This document shows positions 41,716-49,716 of a DNA stretch of 64,000 bases, piece after piece. The translations under genes and the position numbers were made by a program. Below the pieces are notes generated by a model. It saw only the letters and a list, made by a program, of their open reading frames with translations. It searched no databases and was not told where the DNA came from. Where the stretch lies: the NCBI GenBank assembly GCA_963833235.1, contig CAWHXG010000004.1, forward strand, positions 62,001 to 126,000. Direction: 5' to 3'. Every line of letters begins with the position of its first letter. Position 1 is the stretch's first letter. This DNA comes from CAWHXG01 sp963833235. Its GTDB lineage: Bacteria; Pseudomonadota; Alphaproteobacteria; Rhodobacterales; Rhodobacteraceae.

Positions 41716-42490
41716 TGGCCGGCCCTCCCGCCCGGGGGAGTGGGCCGGCAGGGTCTTCAGTGCCCAGCGTCGGGTACCCGGTAAACTTGGACGCGCGCCG
41801 CGTTATCCCGGCTGCGTCCATATCAGCCAAAGCGGGCTGTTTGGCGCGGTGGGAAGAATGTCGTGTATCCTCTTCTCCGGACGGACCATGTCTTCGCTGC
41901 GCATCAGGGCCACGACGCGGGCGTCATGGATCAGCGTGCCGTCGGGCGCTCTTTCGATAACCGGGGCGATCATGCAGGCGGGGTCAGCCTCGGTCCGGCC
42001 GCAGGGATTGCAAAGGCTGGGAACGTTCAGGTGCGCCGTGCGACCTGAATTTCAAACGTGCGCCCTGCAGCTAGGTCAGGAGTACGAGGCCACGCCTGTT
42101 CACGTTCCTGCTGAGGGCGCCCGTTCTGGTTTCGAAGTGCCGCGCATGCAGATCCTTGAAGACCTCGAGGCCGATAAGGTCGACATGCCGCAGGTAGCTT
42201 AGGAAGGGTCCACTGCAGCCTGCGCGCGATGCTGCACTGCCTCACCAAAAGGTATCATCAAACACCCGCGCTTCCGCCCGAACCACTATTTCGGCACAGC
42301 CCGCTCAATCGGGGTCATCCGCACCATGCGGCGGCGATCACCTCCGGCGCGGTCCGGCTGCTCGATGGCACGACGCGCCGCCGATGGCAAATCTGAGACC
42401 GGACCCGAGGCTATCCATCATTGTGACTGCCCACTTGCGAAAAGGGCCGGCACAAGGCCGACCCCAAAACTCACTACCTGATGAAAGCGC
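41716..42490. other. 775-bp region without a confident gene
   Basis: Apart from the doubtful small reading frame listed separately, I find no gene. The 3' part (42200-42480) has mixed base composition and scattered short repeats but no terminal inverted repeats or transposase fragments. The region looks like decayed accessory DNA. Confidence 0.6.
41803..41973 (-). CDS. Possible small protein, 56 residues
   Basis: Minus-strand reading frame with plausible amino acid composition, containing APDGTLIHDARVVALMRSED and ending NSPLWLIWTQPG. In the same frame the sequence stays protein-like upstream of ATG 41973 (including a CNPCG pair) to a stop, so this may be the 3' end of a gene that has lost its start. 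There is no ribosome site before the ATG. I do not recognise the family. Confidence 0.3.
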   Translation of the reverse strand: MIAPVIERAPDGTLIHDARVVALMRSEDMVRPEKRIHDILPTAPNSPLWLIWTQPG

Positions 42491-42667
42491 TCAGCTGTCG
42501 CCGCGCAGCTTGTCCTTCGCCTCGCCAACACCCTTCTGGATGCTGCCTTCGGCTTGGTCCGCATTGCCTTCGGCTTCCATGTCGTGGTTGCCGGTGGCCT
42601 TGCCGAACTCTTCCTTGGCCTTGCCGCCGGTCTTCTTCATCGAGCCTTTGATCTTGTCGTCGTCCAT
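42491..42667 (-). CDS. CsbD-family stress protein
   Basis: Small hydrophilic protein of 58 residues: MDDDKIKGSMKKTGGKAKEE is the classic CsbD opening, followed by GKATGNHDMEAEGNADQAEG. Proteins of this family accumulate in general stress regulons, but their biochemical role is unknown. The start at 42667 follows AGGAGG; the reading frame upstream is not coding. An EcfG-like promoter lies just ahead. Confidence 0.93.
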   Translation of the reverse strand: MDDDKIKGSMKKTGGKAKEEFGKATGNHDMEAEGNADQAEGSIQKGVGEAKDKLRGDS

Positions 42668-42982
42668 CTGTATGCCCTCCTGAGCTGGGTAGTAAACTTG
42701 CCGCCCGCTGACTTGTTCCCTCATAAGTGGCGATCGCGCGGACGATTGCAGCAGATCCCGGCGCCGTCCCCCCGAATGCCCCGCGCAGGCAGCTTCTGCA
42801 GCCGGCCCGCACCAAAGCTCATACAGCCGAATGAGGGGGAGCCGGGGCTCGGTGACCGATCCGACCCGGAAGGGTGGATTTCTCTGCACCGATCCGCGAC
42901 GGACCGCAACTTTCCGTTAACCATGACGTACCTTGAGGTAGCGGTCGAATTACGCCCGCTTTCAATGAATGAGGGAGTGACG
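42668..42982. other. Divergent region between csbD and the VPLPA-CTERM gene
   Basis: No gene is seen in these 315 bp. The csbD side carries the EcfG-like promoter; the other side ends with the GAGGGAG ribosome site of the VPLPA-CTERM gene. An ATG at 42965 is in frame with that gene but would split the ribosome site. Confidence 0.7.
42694..42719 (-). promoter_or_regulatory. EcfG-like promoter for csbD
   Basis: On the minus strand GGAACA (42719-42714), a 16-bp spacer, then GTTT (42697-42694). The -35 matches five of six consensus positions; the -10 is weaker. The spacing is identical to the two EcfG-like promoters at 41.3 kb. Confidence 0.35.
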
Positions 42983-43813
42983 ATGAGTTTTCCTGCAACC
43001 CCTCTGGCGATCGTTCTCGGCGCGGCGCTGGCATCGGGCCCGGCATTCGCCGCCGTGACCCTGCAGCCCGGCCCCGAGGGCAAGGACGCGTTCGTCTATG
43101 CATTCGAGGTTCCCGGTACCCTGGGCGTCCCCGGCATCCCGGCCGAGATCAATTTCGACGAAGTGAATGTGCCGGACACGGCGCTCGCCCCTTTCGGCCA
43201 AACACTGGGCGTCGCCGAGACGACCCCTTTCGTGAACCCGAGCGATCCTGAGTTTTCCAATACCGTCCGCGAGCACACGACACGCTCGCTGGTGGAATTC
43301 GATCTCTCGGACACCGGGCTGACCTCAAGCCGCGTCGCCTCGGGGTCGTTCAGCCTCAAGGGGATTGGCAACCTTGCGCCTTTCTCCGCGCCCACACCCG
43401 AATTTCCCATCGTGGTGGATATCAAGCGCGTGCTGGAAGCGTGGGACGAGCAGCTCGTGACCTGGAACACCCGGCCTGCCGTGGGTGAGATCGTGACCAG
43501 CGCCACGATGACCGGCGGCATGGAAGAGCTGGTCTTCGACGTGACCGGCCTGGTCAAGGACTGGCTCGGCGACACAGGCGGCAACTTCGGCTTCGAGCTG
43601 TCGCAACGCGGCGTCGTGCAGACCGATACGCCCAGCATGTTCACCCCGAACGACCTATTCGCGGTGGGCCTCTTTGCGTCGTCGGACAATGGCGATGCGT
43701 CCCTGCGGCCTTCGCTGACCGTGTCCGAGGTGCCGCTGCCTGCGGCGCTTCCGCTGATGCTGGGTGCCGGTGGCATGCTGGCCTTCGTCGGGCGCCGGCG
43801 CCGCGGCGCCTGA
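42983..43813 (+). CDS. Secreted protein with VPLPA-CTERM sorting signal
   Basis: Exported protein of 276 residues. A signal peptide covers residues 1-23 (LAIVLGAALASGPAFA). The body resembles a DNRLRE-type adhesive domain: TRSLVEFDLS, FSLKG, VVDIKRVLEAWDEQLVTWNT, VFDVTGLVKDWL. The C-terminus has the VPLPAALPLMLGAGGMLAFV signal plus a basic RRRR cluster, the tripartite tag recognised by an exosortase-type system. No exosortase gene is in this window. It probably ends up in the outer envelope or the extracellular matrix. Confidence 0.9.
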   Translation: MSFPATPLAIVLGAALASGPAFAAVTLQPGPEGKDAFVYAFEVPGTLGVPGIPAEINFDEVNVPDTALAPFGQTLGVAETTPFVNPSDPEFSNTVREHTTRSLVEFDLSDTGLTSSRVASGSFSLKGIGNLAPFSAPTPEFPIVVDIKRVLEAWDEQLVTWNTRPAVGEIVTSATMTGGMEELVFDVTGLVKDWLGDTGGNFGFELSQRGVVQTDTPSMFTPNDLFAVGLFASSDNGDASLRPSLTVSEVPLPAALPLMLGAGGMLAFVGRRRRGA

Positions 43814-43864
43814 CGGCCTTGAAGCTGGCCGGCTGGTTCCTGGCACGGCCGGCCCACTGCAGAG

Positions 43865-43903
43865 GATCCGGGCGGGGGGCATCAGAGCCGCCCCGCCCGG
43901 ATC
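43865..43903. terminator. Bidirectional hairpin between the VPLPA-CTERM gene and pyrG
   Basis: Thirteen-base-pair perfect inverted repeat (43865-43877 and 43891-43903), extended inside by GGC/GCC with one bulged G around the loop ATCAGA. It abuts the pyrG stop and lies 52 bp past the convergent VPLPA-CTERM gene. There is no strong T-run on either side. Confidence 0.6.
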
Positions 43904-45559
43904 TCAGACCAGCCGGCTGACCTCGGTGGCGGCGCGCACGAAATCGGCGAAGAGCGGATGCGGCGCGAAAGGCTTGGATTTCAGCTCGGGGTGGAACTGC
44001 ACGCCGATGTACCAGGGATGGTCCGCCAGCTCGACGATCTCGGGCAGCCGGCCGTCGGGCGACATGCCGCTGAAATGCAGGCCCGCCGCCTCCAGCGCCT
44101 CGCGGTAGGCGATGTCCACCTCGTAGCGGTGGCGGTGACGTTCCTCGATGATGGTGCTGCCGTAGATTTCGGCGACCCTGCTGCCCTCGCTGAGATGCGC
44201 GGTGTAGCTGCCAAGGCGCATGGTGCCGCCCTTGTCGTCGCCTTGCGTCCGGGTCACGCGGTGGTTGCCCTGCACCCACTCCTTCAGGTGGTAGACCACC
44301 GGCGTCAGCCGCCGCACATCGCCGCCGCCCCGGGCTGCGCCGGCGAATTCCTCCGACCCCGCATCTTCCAGTTCCGCCAGGTTTCGCGCCGCCTCGATCA
44401 CGGCCATCTGCATGCCGAGGCAAATGCCGAAATAGGGGATCTTGCGGGTGCGGGCGAACTCCGCCGCGCGGATCTTTCCTTCGGTCCCCCGTTCGCCGAA
44501 GCCGCCGGGCACGAGGATGGCGTGGAACCCTTCGAGATGCGGTCCGGGATCCTCGGCTTCGAAGATCTCGGCGTCGATCCATTCGGCGCGGACGCGAACG
44601 CGATTGGCCATGCCGCCATGGGTCAGGGCCTCGGCGATGGATTTGTAGGCGTCGCCGAGCTGGGTGTACTTTCCGACGATGGCGATGCGCACCTCGCCCT
44701 CGGCATTCTCGATCCGGTCCTGCACGTCTTCCCAGCGGCCGAGCGCGGGCCGGGGCGCGGGCGAGATGGCGAAGGCATCCAGCACCGCCTGGTCCAGCCC
44801 CTCGCGGTGGTAGGCCAGCGGCGCGGCGTAGATCGTCGGCAGGTCCTGCGCGGCGATCACACTGTCGGGGCGGACGTTGCAGAACAGCGCCAGCTTCTCG
44901 CGCTCGCGCACCGGGATCGGGCCTTCGGCGCGGCAGACCAGGATGTCTGGTGCGAGGCCGATGGAGCGCAGCTCCTTGACGCTGTGCTGGGTGGGCTTGG
45001 TCTTCAGCTCGCCCGAGGCCGCGAGCCAAGGCAGCAGGGTGAGGTGCATGAACACGCACTGGCCGCGGGGGCGTTCCTGCCCGAACTGGCGGATGGCCTC
45101 GAAGAACGGCAGGCCCTCGATGTCGCCCACCGTGCCGCCGATCTCGCACAGCATGAAATCCACCTCGCCGTCGCCGATGGCGATGAAATCCTTGATCTCG
45201 TTGGTGACGTGGGGGATCACCTGGATCGTCTTGCCGAGGTAGTCGCCGCGGCGTTCCTTCTCGAGAACGTTGGAATAGACGCGGCCGGACGAGATGCTGT
45301 CGGTCTTGCGGGCGGCGACGCCGGTGAACCGCTCGTAATGGCCGAGGTCGAGGTCCGTCTCGGCGCCGTCGTCTGTCACGAAGACCTCGCCGTGCTCGAA
45401 GGGCGACATCGTGCCGGGATCGACATTCAGGTAGGGATCGAGTTTGCGGAGCCGGACGGTGAAGCCGCGGGCCTGCAAAAGCGCGCCGAGCGCCGCCGAG
45501 GCCAGGCCCTTGCCGAGCGACGACACCACGCCACCGGTGATGAAGACGTATCGCGTCAT
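43904..45559 (-). CDS. pyrG: CTP synthase
   Basis: Makes CTP from UTP, ATP and glutamine. It has 551 residues, full length. The N-terminal synthetase domain (residues 1-270) opens with MTRYVFITGGVVSSLGKG and has LDPYLNVDPGTMSP; the C-terminal GATase domain has the oxyanion PGGFGERG, the nucleophile Cys in FGICLGMQ, and the His/Glu in VQFHPE. The start at 45559 is set by the family N-terminus. It follows secG on the same strand, a common alphaproteobacterial order, but has its own promoter. Confidence 0.98.
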   Translation of the reverse strand: MTRYVFITGGVVSSLGKGLASAALGALLQARGFTVRLRKLDPYLNVDPGTMSPFEHGEVFVTDDGAETDLDLGHYERFTGVAARKTDSISSGRVYSNVLEKERRGDYLGKTIQVIPHVTNEIKDFIAIGDGEVDFMLCEIGGTVGDIEGLPFFEAIRQFGQERPRGQCVFMHLTLLPWLAASGELKTKPTQHSVKELRSIGLAPDILVCRAEGPIPVREREKLALFCNVRPDSVIAAQDLPTIYAAPLAYHREGLDQAVLDAFAISPAPRPALGRWEDVQDRIENAEGEVRIAIVGKYTQLGDAYKSIAEALTHGGMANRVRVRAEWIDAEIFEAEDPGPHLEGFHAILVPGGFGERGTEGKIRAAEFARTRKIPYFGICLGMQMAVIEAARNLAELEDAGSEEFAGAARGGGDVRRLTPVVYHLKEWVQGNHRVTRTQGDDKGGTMRLGSYTAHLSEGSRVAEIYGSTIIEERHRHRYEVDIAYREALEAAGLHFSGMSPDGRLPEIVELADHPWYIGVQFHPELKSKPFAPHPLFADFVRAATEVSRLV

Positions 45560-45908
45560 TTCAGGGTCCTTCCCGTGGGGCTGGCGCGGGCCGCAGAGGG
45601 AAGTGCGGCGCGGCAGGATCACGGGGGACGACGTATAGGAGATTCTCCGATGGGCCGCAACATGCAGGGGGCTGGAAATCGGGTGAAGCTAGGGATTGTG
45701 GGGTAACGACGCTCGCACCCGCCAGCCTGCCTGTGCTGGTTATTTTTAACGCGGCGCCTGATCTGCAGCAGCGGCCCGCAGGGGGAGCCGGCGTTCGACG
45801 CATCACCCACCTGCCGAGGGCACAGGGACCGGAACGGCCGAGGCTGAACCGACCGCTATCGACAGGTGCGGCAGAGACCCAAGCCCGCCGCTGCAGCGGC
45901 TGCCTCTA
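45560..45908. other. secG-pyrG intergenic region
   Basis: No gene is seen in these 349 bp. The pyrG promoter is at 45632-45660. A run of T residues (GTTATTTTTAAC) near 45740 forms a short hairpin-like stretch and could end secG transcription. No tRNA fold was found by eye. Confidence 0.6.
45632..45660 (-). promoter_or_regulatory. Sigma-70-type promoter for pyrG
   Basis: Minus-strand TTGCGG (45660-45655) and TATACG (45637-45632) with exactly 17 bp between. The -10 element lies about 73 bp upstream of the pyrG start codon. Confidence 0.5.
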
Positions 45909-46283
45909 CTATTCCGCGCGCGGGGGAAGCAATGGGTCCGTCGAGCTGCCAGCGTCGCCCGGTGCAGGCGGCGGCAGCAGGTCTGCGCCCGAGGGCAGGC
46001 CCGGTGCGCTGGACGGCGCCGGGGCATCGACGCCGAGGCGGTCGAGCACCGAAGTTCCGGCCGATTGCTGCGCGGCGATGATCGTCAGCGTGATCGACGT
46101 GCCGATGAAGGCGATGGCGAACGCCCATGTCAGCTTGCCGAGCGCCGTGGTCGAGCCCCGGCTCGACACCGCGCCGCCGCCGCCGCCGATCCCCAGACCG
46201 CCCCCTTCGGAGCGCTGCAGCAGCACCACCCCGATCAGGCAGAGCGCCAGGACGAGGTGCACGATGAGGACGATGTTTTGCAT
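45909..46283 (-). CDS. secG: Protein translocase subunit SecG
   Basis: Small inner membrane protein of 124 residues that assists SecYEG-mediated export. Two membrane spans are evident: NIVLIVHLVLALCLIGVVLL (residues 3-22) and LGKLTWAFAIAFIGTSITLT (about 48-67). Between them is the conserved QRSEGGGLGIGGGG loop. The periplasmic/cytoplasmic tail is Pro/Ala-rich and longer than in E. coli (110 residues), as is usual in Rhodobacterales. Confidence 0.96.
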   Translation of the reverse strand: MQNIVLIVHLVLALCLIGVVLLQRSEGGGLGIGGGGGAVSSRGSTTALGKLTWAFAIAFIGTSITLTIIAAQQSAGTSVLDRLGVDAPAPSSAPGLPSGADLLPPPAPGDAGSSTDPLLPPRAE

Positions 46284-46403
46284 GGGCGGGCGGGTCCGGT
46301 CGGTTTCGGGATTGCAGGGACGTATAGGCTCCGCAGGCCCGCTGCAAGCCCGGGAGGGGGTTCCGCGGGGCGCGCGGAACGCCGCCGGGCAGGTGCTCCC
46401 CGC

Positions 46404-47264
46404 TCAGCCTCCTGAACCGATGGCGTGCTCGCGCGCCCAGCGGCGGGTCAAATGTAGATCGGGCGGCGATCGCGGATCCGCCAGCACCGGGCCGAGCATC
46501 GCCAGCCCGCGGCGAAGCTGGGCGAACTCGCTCCCCACTTCCTCCGGAGGATGACCGTCCGCCTCCGCGATGAGATCGGCCAGGCGCAGAACCGCATCCG
46601 GAAAGCTCAGCGCGGTGCGGCTGGGGGAAAAATACCGCGACAGCGGGCTGTGCGTGAGATCGACCACCAGTCCGCAGATCATCGGCCCGAGCGCTGCAAT
46701 GTCGCACAGCGCCGAGGTGGGACTGCCGTTCAGCCGGCCCGCGTGATCGAGTGCGTCGACCCGCAAGGCGAAGCTGCGGAGCTGCGAGGTCGTCTGGATC
46801 ACGTTCATGAGGAAGCTCACCGAGAGCGTCAGAACCACCATCCCGTTGACAGAGGCGACCATGGCCAGGAAATCCGCCGAGACATAGGCCGGGGTGGCAT
46901 TGGCCGCGCCCAGGGTCGATAGCCGCGAGCCGGCGAAGGTCATCGCCTGGAAAAGGCCGGGTGCGCCGTCGGGCTCCAGCGTGAGGCCCCCGATCCCATG
47001 GAATATCATGCCGTAGCCCACCATCGGCACCGCGATCCAGACGAAGGCGACGGAACTGAGTACGAACGGGCCGACGGCTCCGCGCAGGGTCCGCACGGAC
47101 CGTCCGCCGAACGGGCGCACGAGCGCGTTGGCGAGCGCGGCCGTGACGCGTGAGACCCCGCGGGTGAGGGGGCCGGAGCCGGACATGCTGATGGTGGTGT
47201 GCAGAACGTCGTAGAATGTTGCGACGACGATGAGGGTGCCGATCAGGACGCTTGAAGTATCCAT
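46404..47264 (-). CDS. Ion-channel-like membrane protein with degenerate pore
   Basis: Membrane protein of 286 residues with two or three N-terminal hydrophobic segments, a re-entrant pore-like stretch, and a cytosolic C-terminal helical part. The pore helix region FQAMTFAGSRLSTLGAANAT (about residues 105-124) is placed like a two-span potassium channel filter, but STLGAA replaces TxGYG, so potassium selectivity is doubtful. A following span, MVVLTLSVSFLMNVI, fits the inner helix. Channel function is an inference; a sensor or osmotic role is equally possible. Confidence 0.7.
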   Translation of the reverse strand: MDTSSVLIGTLIVVATFYDVLHTTISMSGSGPLTRGVSRVTAALANALVRPFGGRSVRTLRGAVGPFVLSSVAFVWIAVPMVGYGMIFHGIGGLTLEPDGAPGLFQAMTFAGSRLSTLGAANATPAYVSADFLAMVASVNGMVVLTLSVSFLMNVIQTTSQLRSFALRVDALDHAGRLNGSPTSALCDIAALGPMICGLVVDLTHSPLSRYFSPSRTALSFPDAVLRLADLIAEADGHPPEEVGSEFAQLRRGLAMLGPVLADPRSPPDLHLTRRWAREHAIGSGG

Positions 47265-47333
47265 GGAGGTGTAAGGCCGGGCATCGTGGAGTGTTCCGCT
47301 CCATCTCGTACGTTTCGGCCCCCCGCGGCATTT

Positions 47334-48629
47334 TCAGGCGTCGGCGGCCTCGGTCTTGTCGGCGATCCTTCGGCGCAGAAGGTCGATATGGACCCGTGCC
47401 GTGAAGGCGGCATCTCGGTAGGGCAGCGGCACGGAGAGGCTGGCGATCTCGCGATCCAGCCGCGCCAGGCGGGCCTTGATCTCGCCCAGCCGCTCGGGAT
47501 CGCCGGTGGCGTAGACGGCATCCTCCAGTTCCCGCAGGGTGGCGTAGTGCAGGAACACCCGCCGCCGCATGCGCCATTGGTAGAGCCCGGGCAAGGTGCG
47601 CAGCAGCGGCAGAAGCAGGAAGACGATTGGCAGCAGCAGGATCGCGAAGCGGTTGACCTGAGCGACGACCCAGTAGGGCAGGAAGGATTGCAGCGGGCTC
47701 GGCCCGTCGGCCAGAAGGTCGCGGGCATAACTGTCGGCGGGCAGGGCGGCGAACTCCATCGTAGGAAAATCGCCATCGTCGCTGATCGCGTCGCGGGGCC
47801 CGTGGATCTCGCGCGCCGCCTCGACAAGCCTGTCGACGAGCGACGGATGCAGACCCGGCTGGGCGCCCATCCGCGCGACGAGGGCCAGCATGTTCACGCT
47901 CTGCGCAGGGACGGGGGGCGCCAGCGAGAAGGCCCCCGAGGGCAGCGCGATGAGCGAGGATTGCGGCAGGCGGCGTGCCAGCGTCTCGATGTGGTCGAGC
48001 CGCAGCAGACTGGTCTGGTCGGAGGCGAAGAGCGGCAGCAGATAGGGCGCGCCGACCGGGGCCACGAAGATGGCCACGTCGGCCCGGCCGTCCAGCAGCG
48101 CCGCCGCCGCATCGCCACCGCCGAGGGGCAGGAACGTGTTGGCGCCGGGCGCGATGCCTGCGGCACCGGCGAAATCCATCATCGCCGCGCGCGTGCCACT
48201 GCCCTCTCCGCCCGCAGCGATCCGCAGGCCCCGCCATTGGCCGGCATTCGGGGGCACCACGCCGCCCGCCTGCACGAAGAAGAAGACCGGTTCCAGAAAC
48301 AGCGAGCCAAGCGTCTCGATCGGACCGTCGGGGGTGATGCCGCCTTGCAGAAGCGCCACATCCGCCAGCCCCTCGCTCAACAGTCTGGCATTCTCGACCG
48401 AGCCGGCGGTGGTCAGCACCTCGACCGCGATCCCGTCGCGCGCCAGGATCTCGGCGTAGCGCTGCGCGAGGGCGTTGTAGCCGCCGCCCTCGGCGCCCGA
48501 CGCGAAGGTAAGCGACCGGGGCGGCAGCAAATCGCGGCTGAGCCACCAGAGGGCGGCGACCGCCGCGAGAAGGGCCAGCACGAAGAACAGGACGCGGACG
48601 ATGGCGGCTCTCCCTGAGGGCGGGCCCAT
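47334..48629 (-). CDS. Membrane-anchored TAXI-family (TRAP-associated) solute-binding protein
   Basis: Protein of 431 residues. An N-terminal anchor (VLFFVLALLAAVAALWWLS) replaces a cleavable signal. Residues about 38-290 form the TAXI ligand domain (TFASGAEGGGYNALAQRYAE, EVLTTAGSVENARLL, VALLQGG). A second membrane span, LLLPIVFLLLPLL, lies near residue 320, and the last ~100 residues are a charged, helical, cytoplasmic tail. No TRAP permease gene is adjacent, so this may be a ligand sensor rather than a transport receptor. Confidence 0.85.
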   Translation of the reverse strand: MGPPSGRAAIVRVLFFVLALLAAVAALWWLSRDLLPPRSLTFASGAEGGGYNALAQRYAEILARDGIAVEVLTTAGSVENARLLSEGLADVALLQGGITPDGPIETLGSLFLEPVFFFVQAGGVVPPNAGQWRGLRIAAGGEGSGTRAAMMDFAGAAGIAPGANTFLPLGGGDAAAALLDGRADVAIFVAPVGAPYLLPLFASDQTSLLRLDHIETLARRLPQSSLIALPSGAFSLAPPVPAQSVNMLALVARMGAQPGLHPSLVDRLVEAAREIHGPRDAISDDGDFPTMEFAALPADSYARDLLADGPSPLQSFLPYWVVAQVNRFAILLLPIVFLLLPLLRTLPGLYQWRMRRRVFLHYATLRELEDAVYATGDPERLGEIKARLARLDREIASLSVPLPYRDAAFTARVHIDLLRRRIADKTEAADA

Positions 48630-48767
48630 GCGGGCCTCGGGCAACGCTCTAAACGCTTCGGAGCCAAGGGGGCAAGGCGTTCGGCCGGTTGGGCGACCGG
48701 CCCGTGTCCCTCGCCATCCGCCGCGGAATGTGCAGGATGGCACAAAACCGCAAGGAGAACGGACCGG

Positions 48768-49673
48768 ATGAAGATCGCAATGATGGCGCAGAACGCCAAC
48801 CTCTACTCCCACAAGCGCATCAAGGAGGCCGCGGAGGCCAAGGGCCACACACTTGACATCATCAAGACGCTCGGCTGCTACATGAACATCGCGAGCCGGC
48901 GGCCGGACATCTACTACAACGGCGAGAAGCTGCCCCAGTATGACGCGGTGATCCCGCGCATCGGCGCCTCGGTCACATTCTACGGCCTCGCCGTTTTGCG
49001 GCAGTTCGAGATGCAGGGGGTCTATCCGCTGAACGAAAGCGTCGCCATCGGGCGTAGCCGCGACAAGCTGCGCTCCATGCAGCTGATGGCGCGCGACGGG
49101 ATCGGCCTGCCGGTGACCACCTTCGCCCATGACCCGAAGCAGACCGAGGAGGTGCTGAAGATCGCCGGCGGCGCGCCCACGGTCATCAAGCTGCTCGAAG
49201 GCACGCAGGGCATCGGGGTGGTGCTGGCCGACACCGACCGCAGCGCCAAGTCGGTGATCGAGGCGTTCCGGGGCGCCAACGTCAACATCATGGTGCAGGA
49301 ATTCATCAAGGAGGCCGGCGGTACCGACATCCGGGCGCTGGTGATCGGTGGCAAGGTGATCGCCGCGATGAAGCGCACAGGGGCGGAGGGGGAGTTCCGC
49401 TCCAACCTGCACCGTGGCGGATCGGCGGCGACGATCAAGATCAGCCCCGAGGAACGCTCCACCGCCATACGGGCGGCGAAGTCGATGGGCCTGAACGTCT
49501 GCGGCGTCGACATGCTGCGCGCCAATCACGGCCCGGTGGTGATGGAGGTGAACTCTTCTCCCGGGCTGGAAGGCGTCGAGAAGGCGACCGGCATCGACGT
49601 GGCCGGCAAGATCATCGAGTACCTGGAAAGCCACGCCAAGCCCGGCAAGACCAAGACGCGCGGGGCCGGCTGA
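48768..49673 (+). CDS. rimK: RimK-type ATP-grasp ligase (ribosomal protein S6:glutamate ligase)
   Basis: Adds glutamate residues to the C-terminus of ribosomal protein S6 in known members. It has 301 residues. The N-terminal domain opens MKIAMMAQNANLYSHKRIKE; the ATP-grasp core shows SRDKLRSMQLMARDG, PTVIKLLEGTQGIGV (nucleotide lysine) and GVDMLRANHGPVVMEVNSSPGLEG (metal-binding Glu/Asn). A gene for an aspartoacylase-like enzyme follows 43 bp later and is a regular neighbour of RimK-type genes. The ATG follows GGAG. Confidence 0.93.
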   Translation: MKIAMMAQNANLYSHKRIKEAAEAKGHTLDIIKTLGCYMNIASRRPDIYYNGEKLPQYDAVIPRIGASVTFYGLAVLRQFEMQGVYPLNESVAIGRSRDKLRSMQLMARDGIGLPVTTFAHDPKQTEEVLKIAGGAPTVIKLLEGTQGIGVVLADTDRSAKSVIEAFRGANVNIMVQEFIKEAGGTDIRALVIGGKVIAAMKRTGAEGEFRSNLHRGGSAATIKISPEERSTAIRAAKSMGLNVCGVDMLRANHGPVVMEVNSSPGLEGVEKATGIDVAGKIIEYLESHAKPGKTKTRGAG

Positions 49674-49716
49674 TGCGGGGCCGGCTGAAGCGGGGCGCCG
49701 CGGGGCGGGGCGGCTG

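Noticed and set aside
42211..42240. Possible third PhaR operator (CACTGCAG and ATGCTGCACTGC)
   Set aside because: Neither copy has a complete CTGC-N3/4-GCAG arrangement, and no pha-related gene follows.
45660..45908. A tRNA gene near secG
   Set aside because: No cloverleaf or GGTTCGAATC-type T-arm could be found on either strand by eye.
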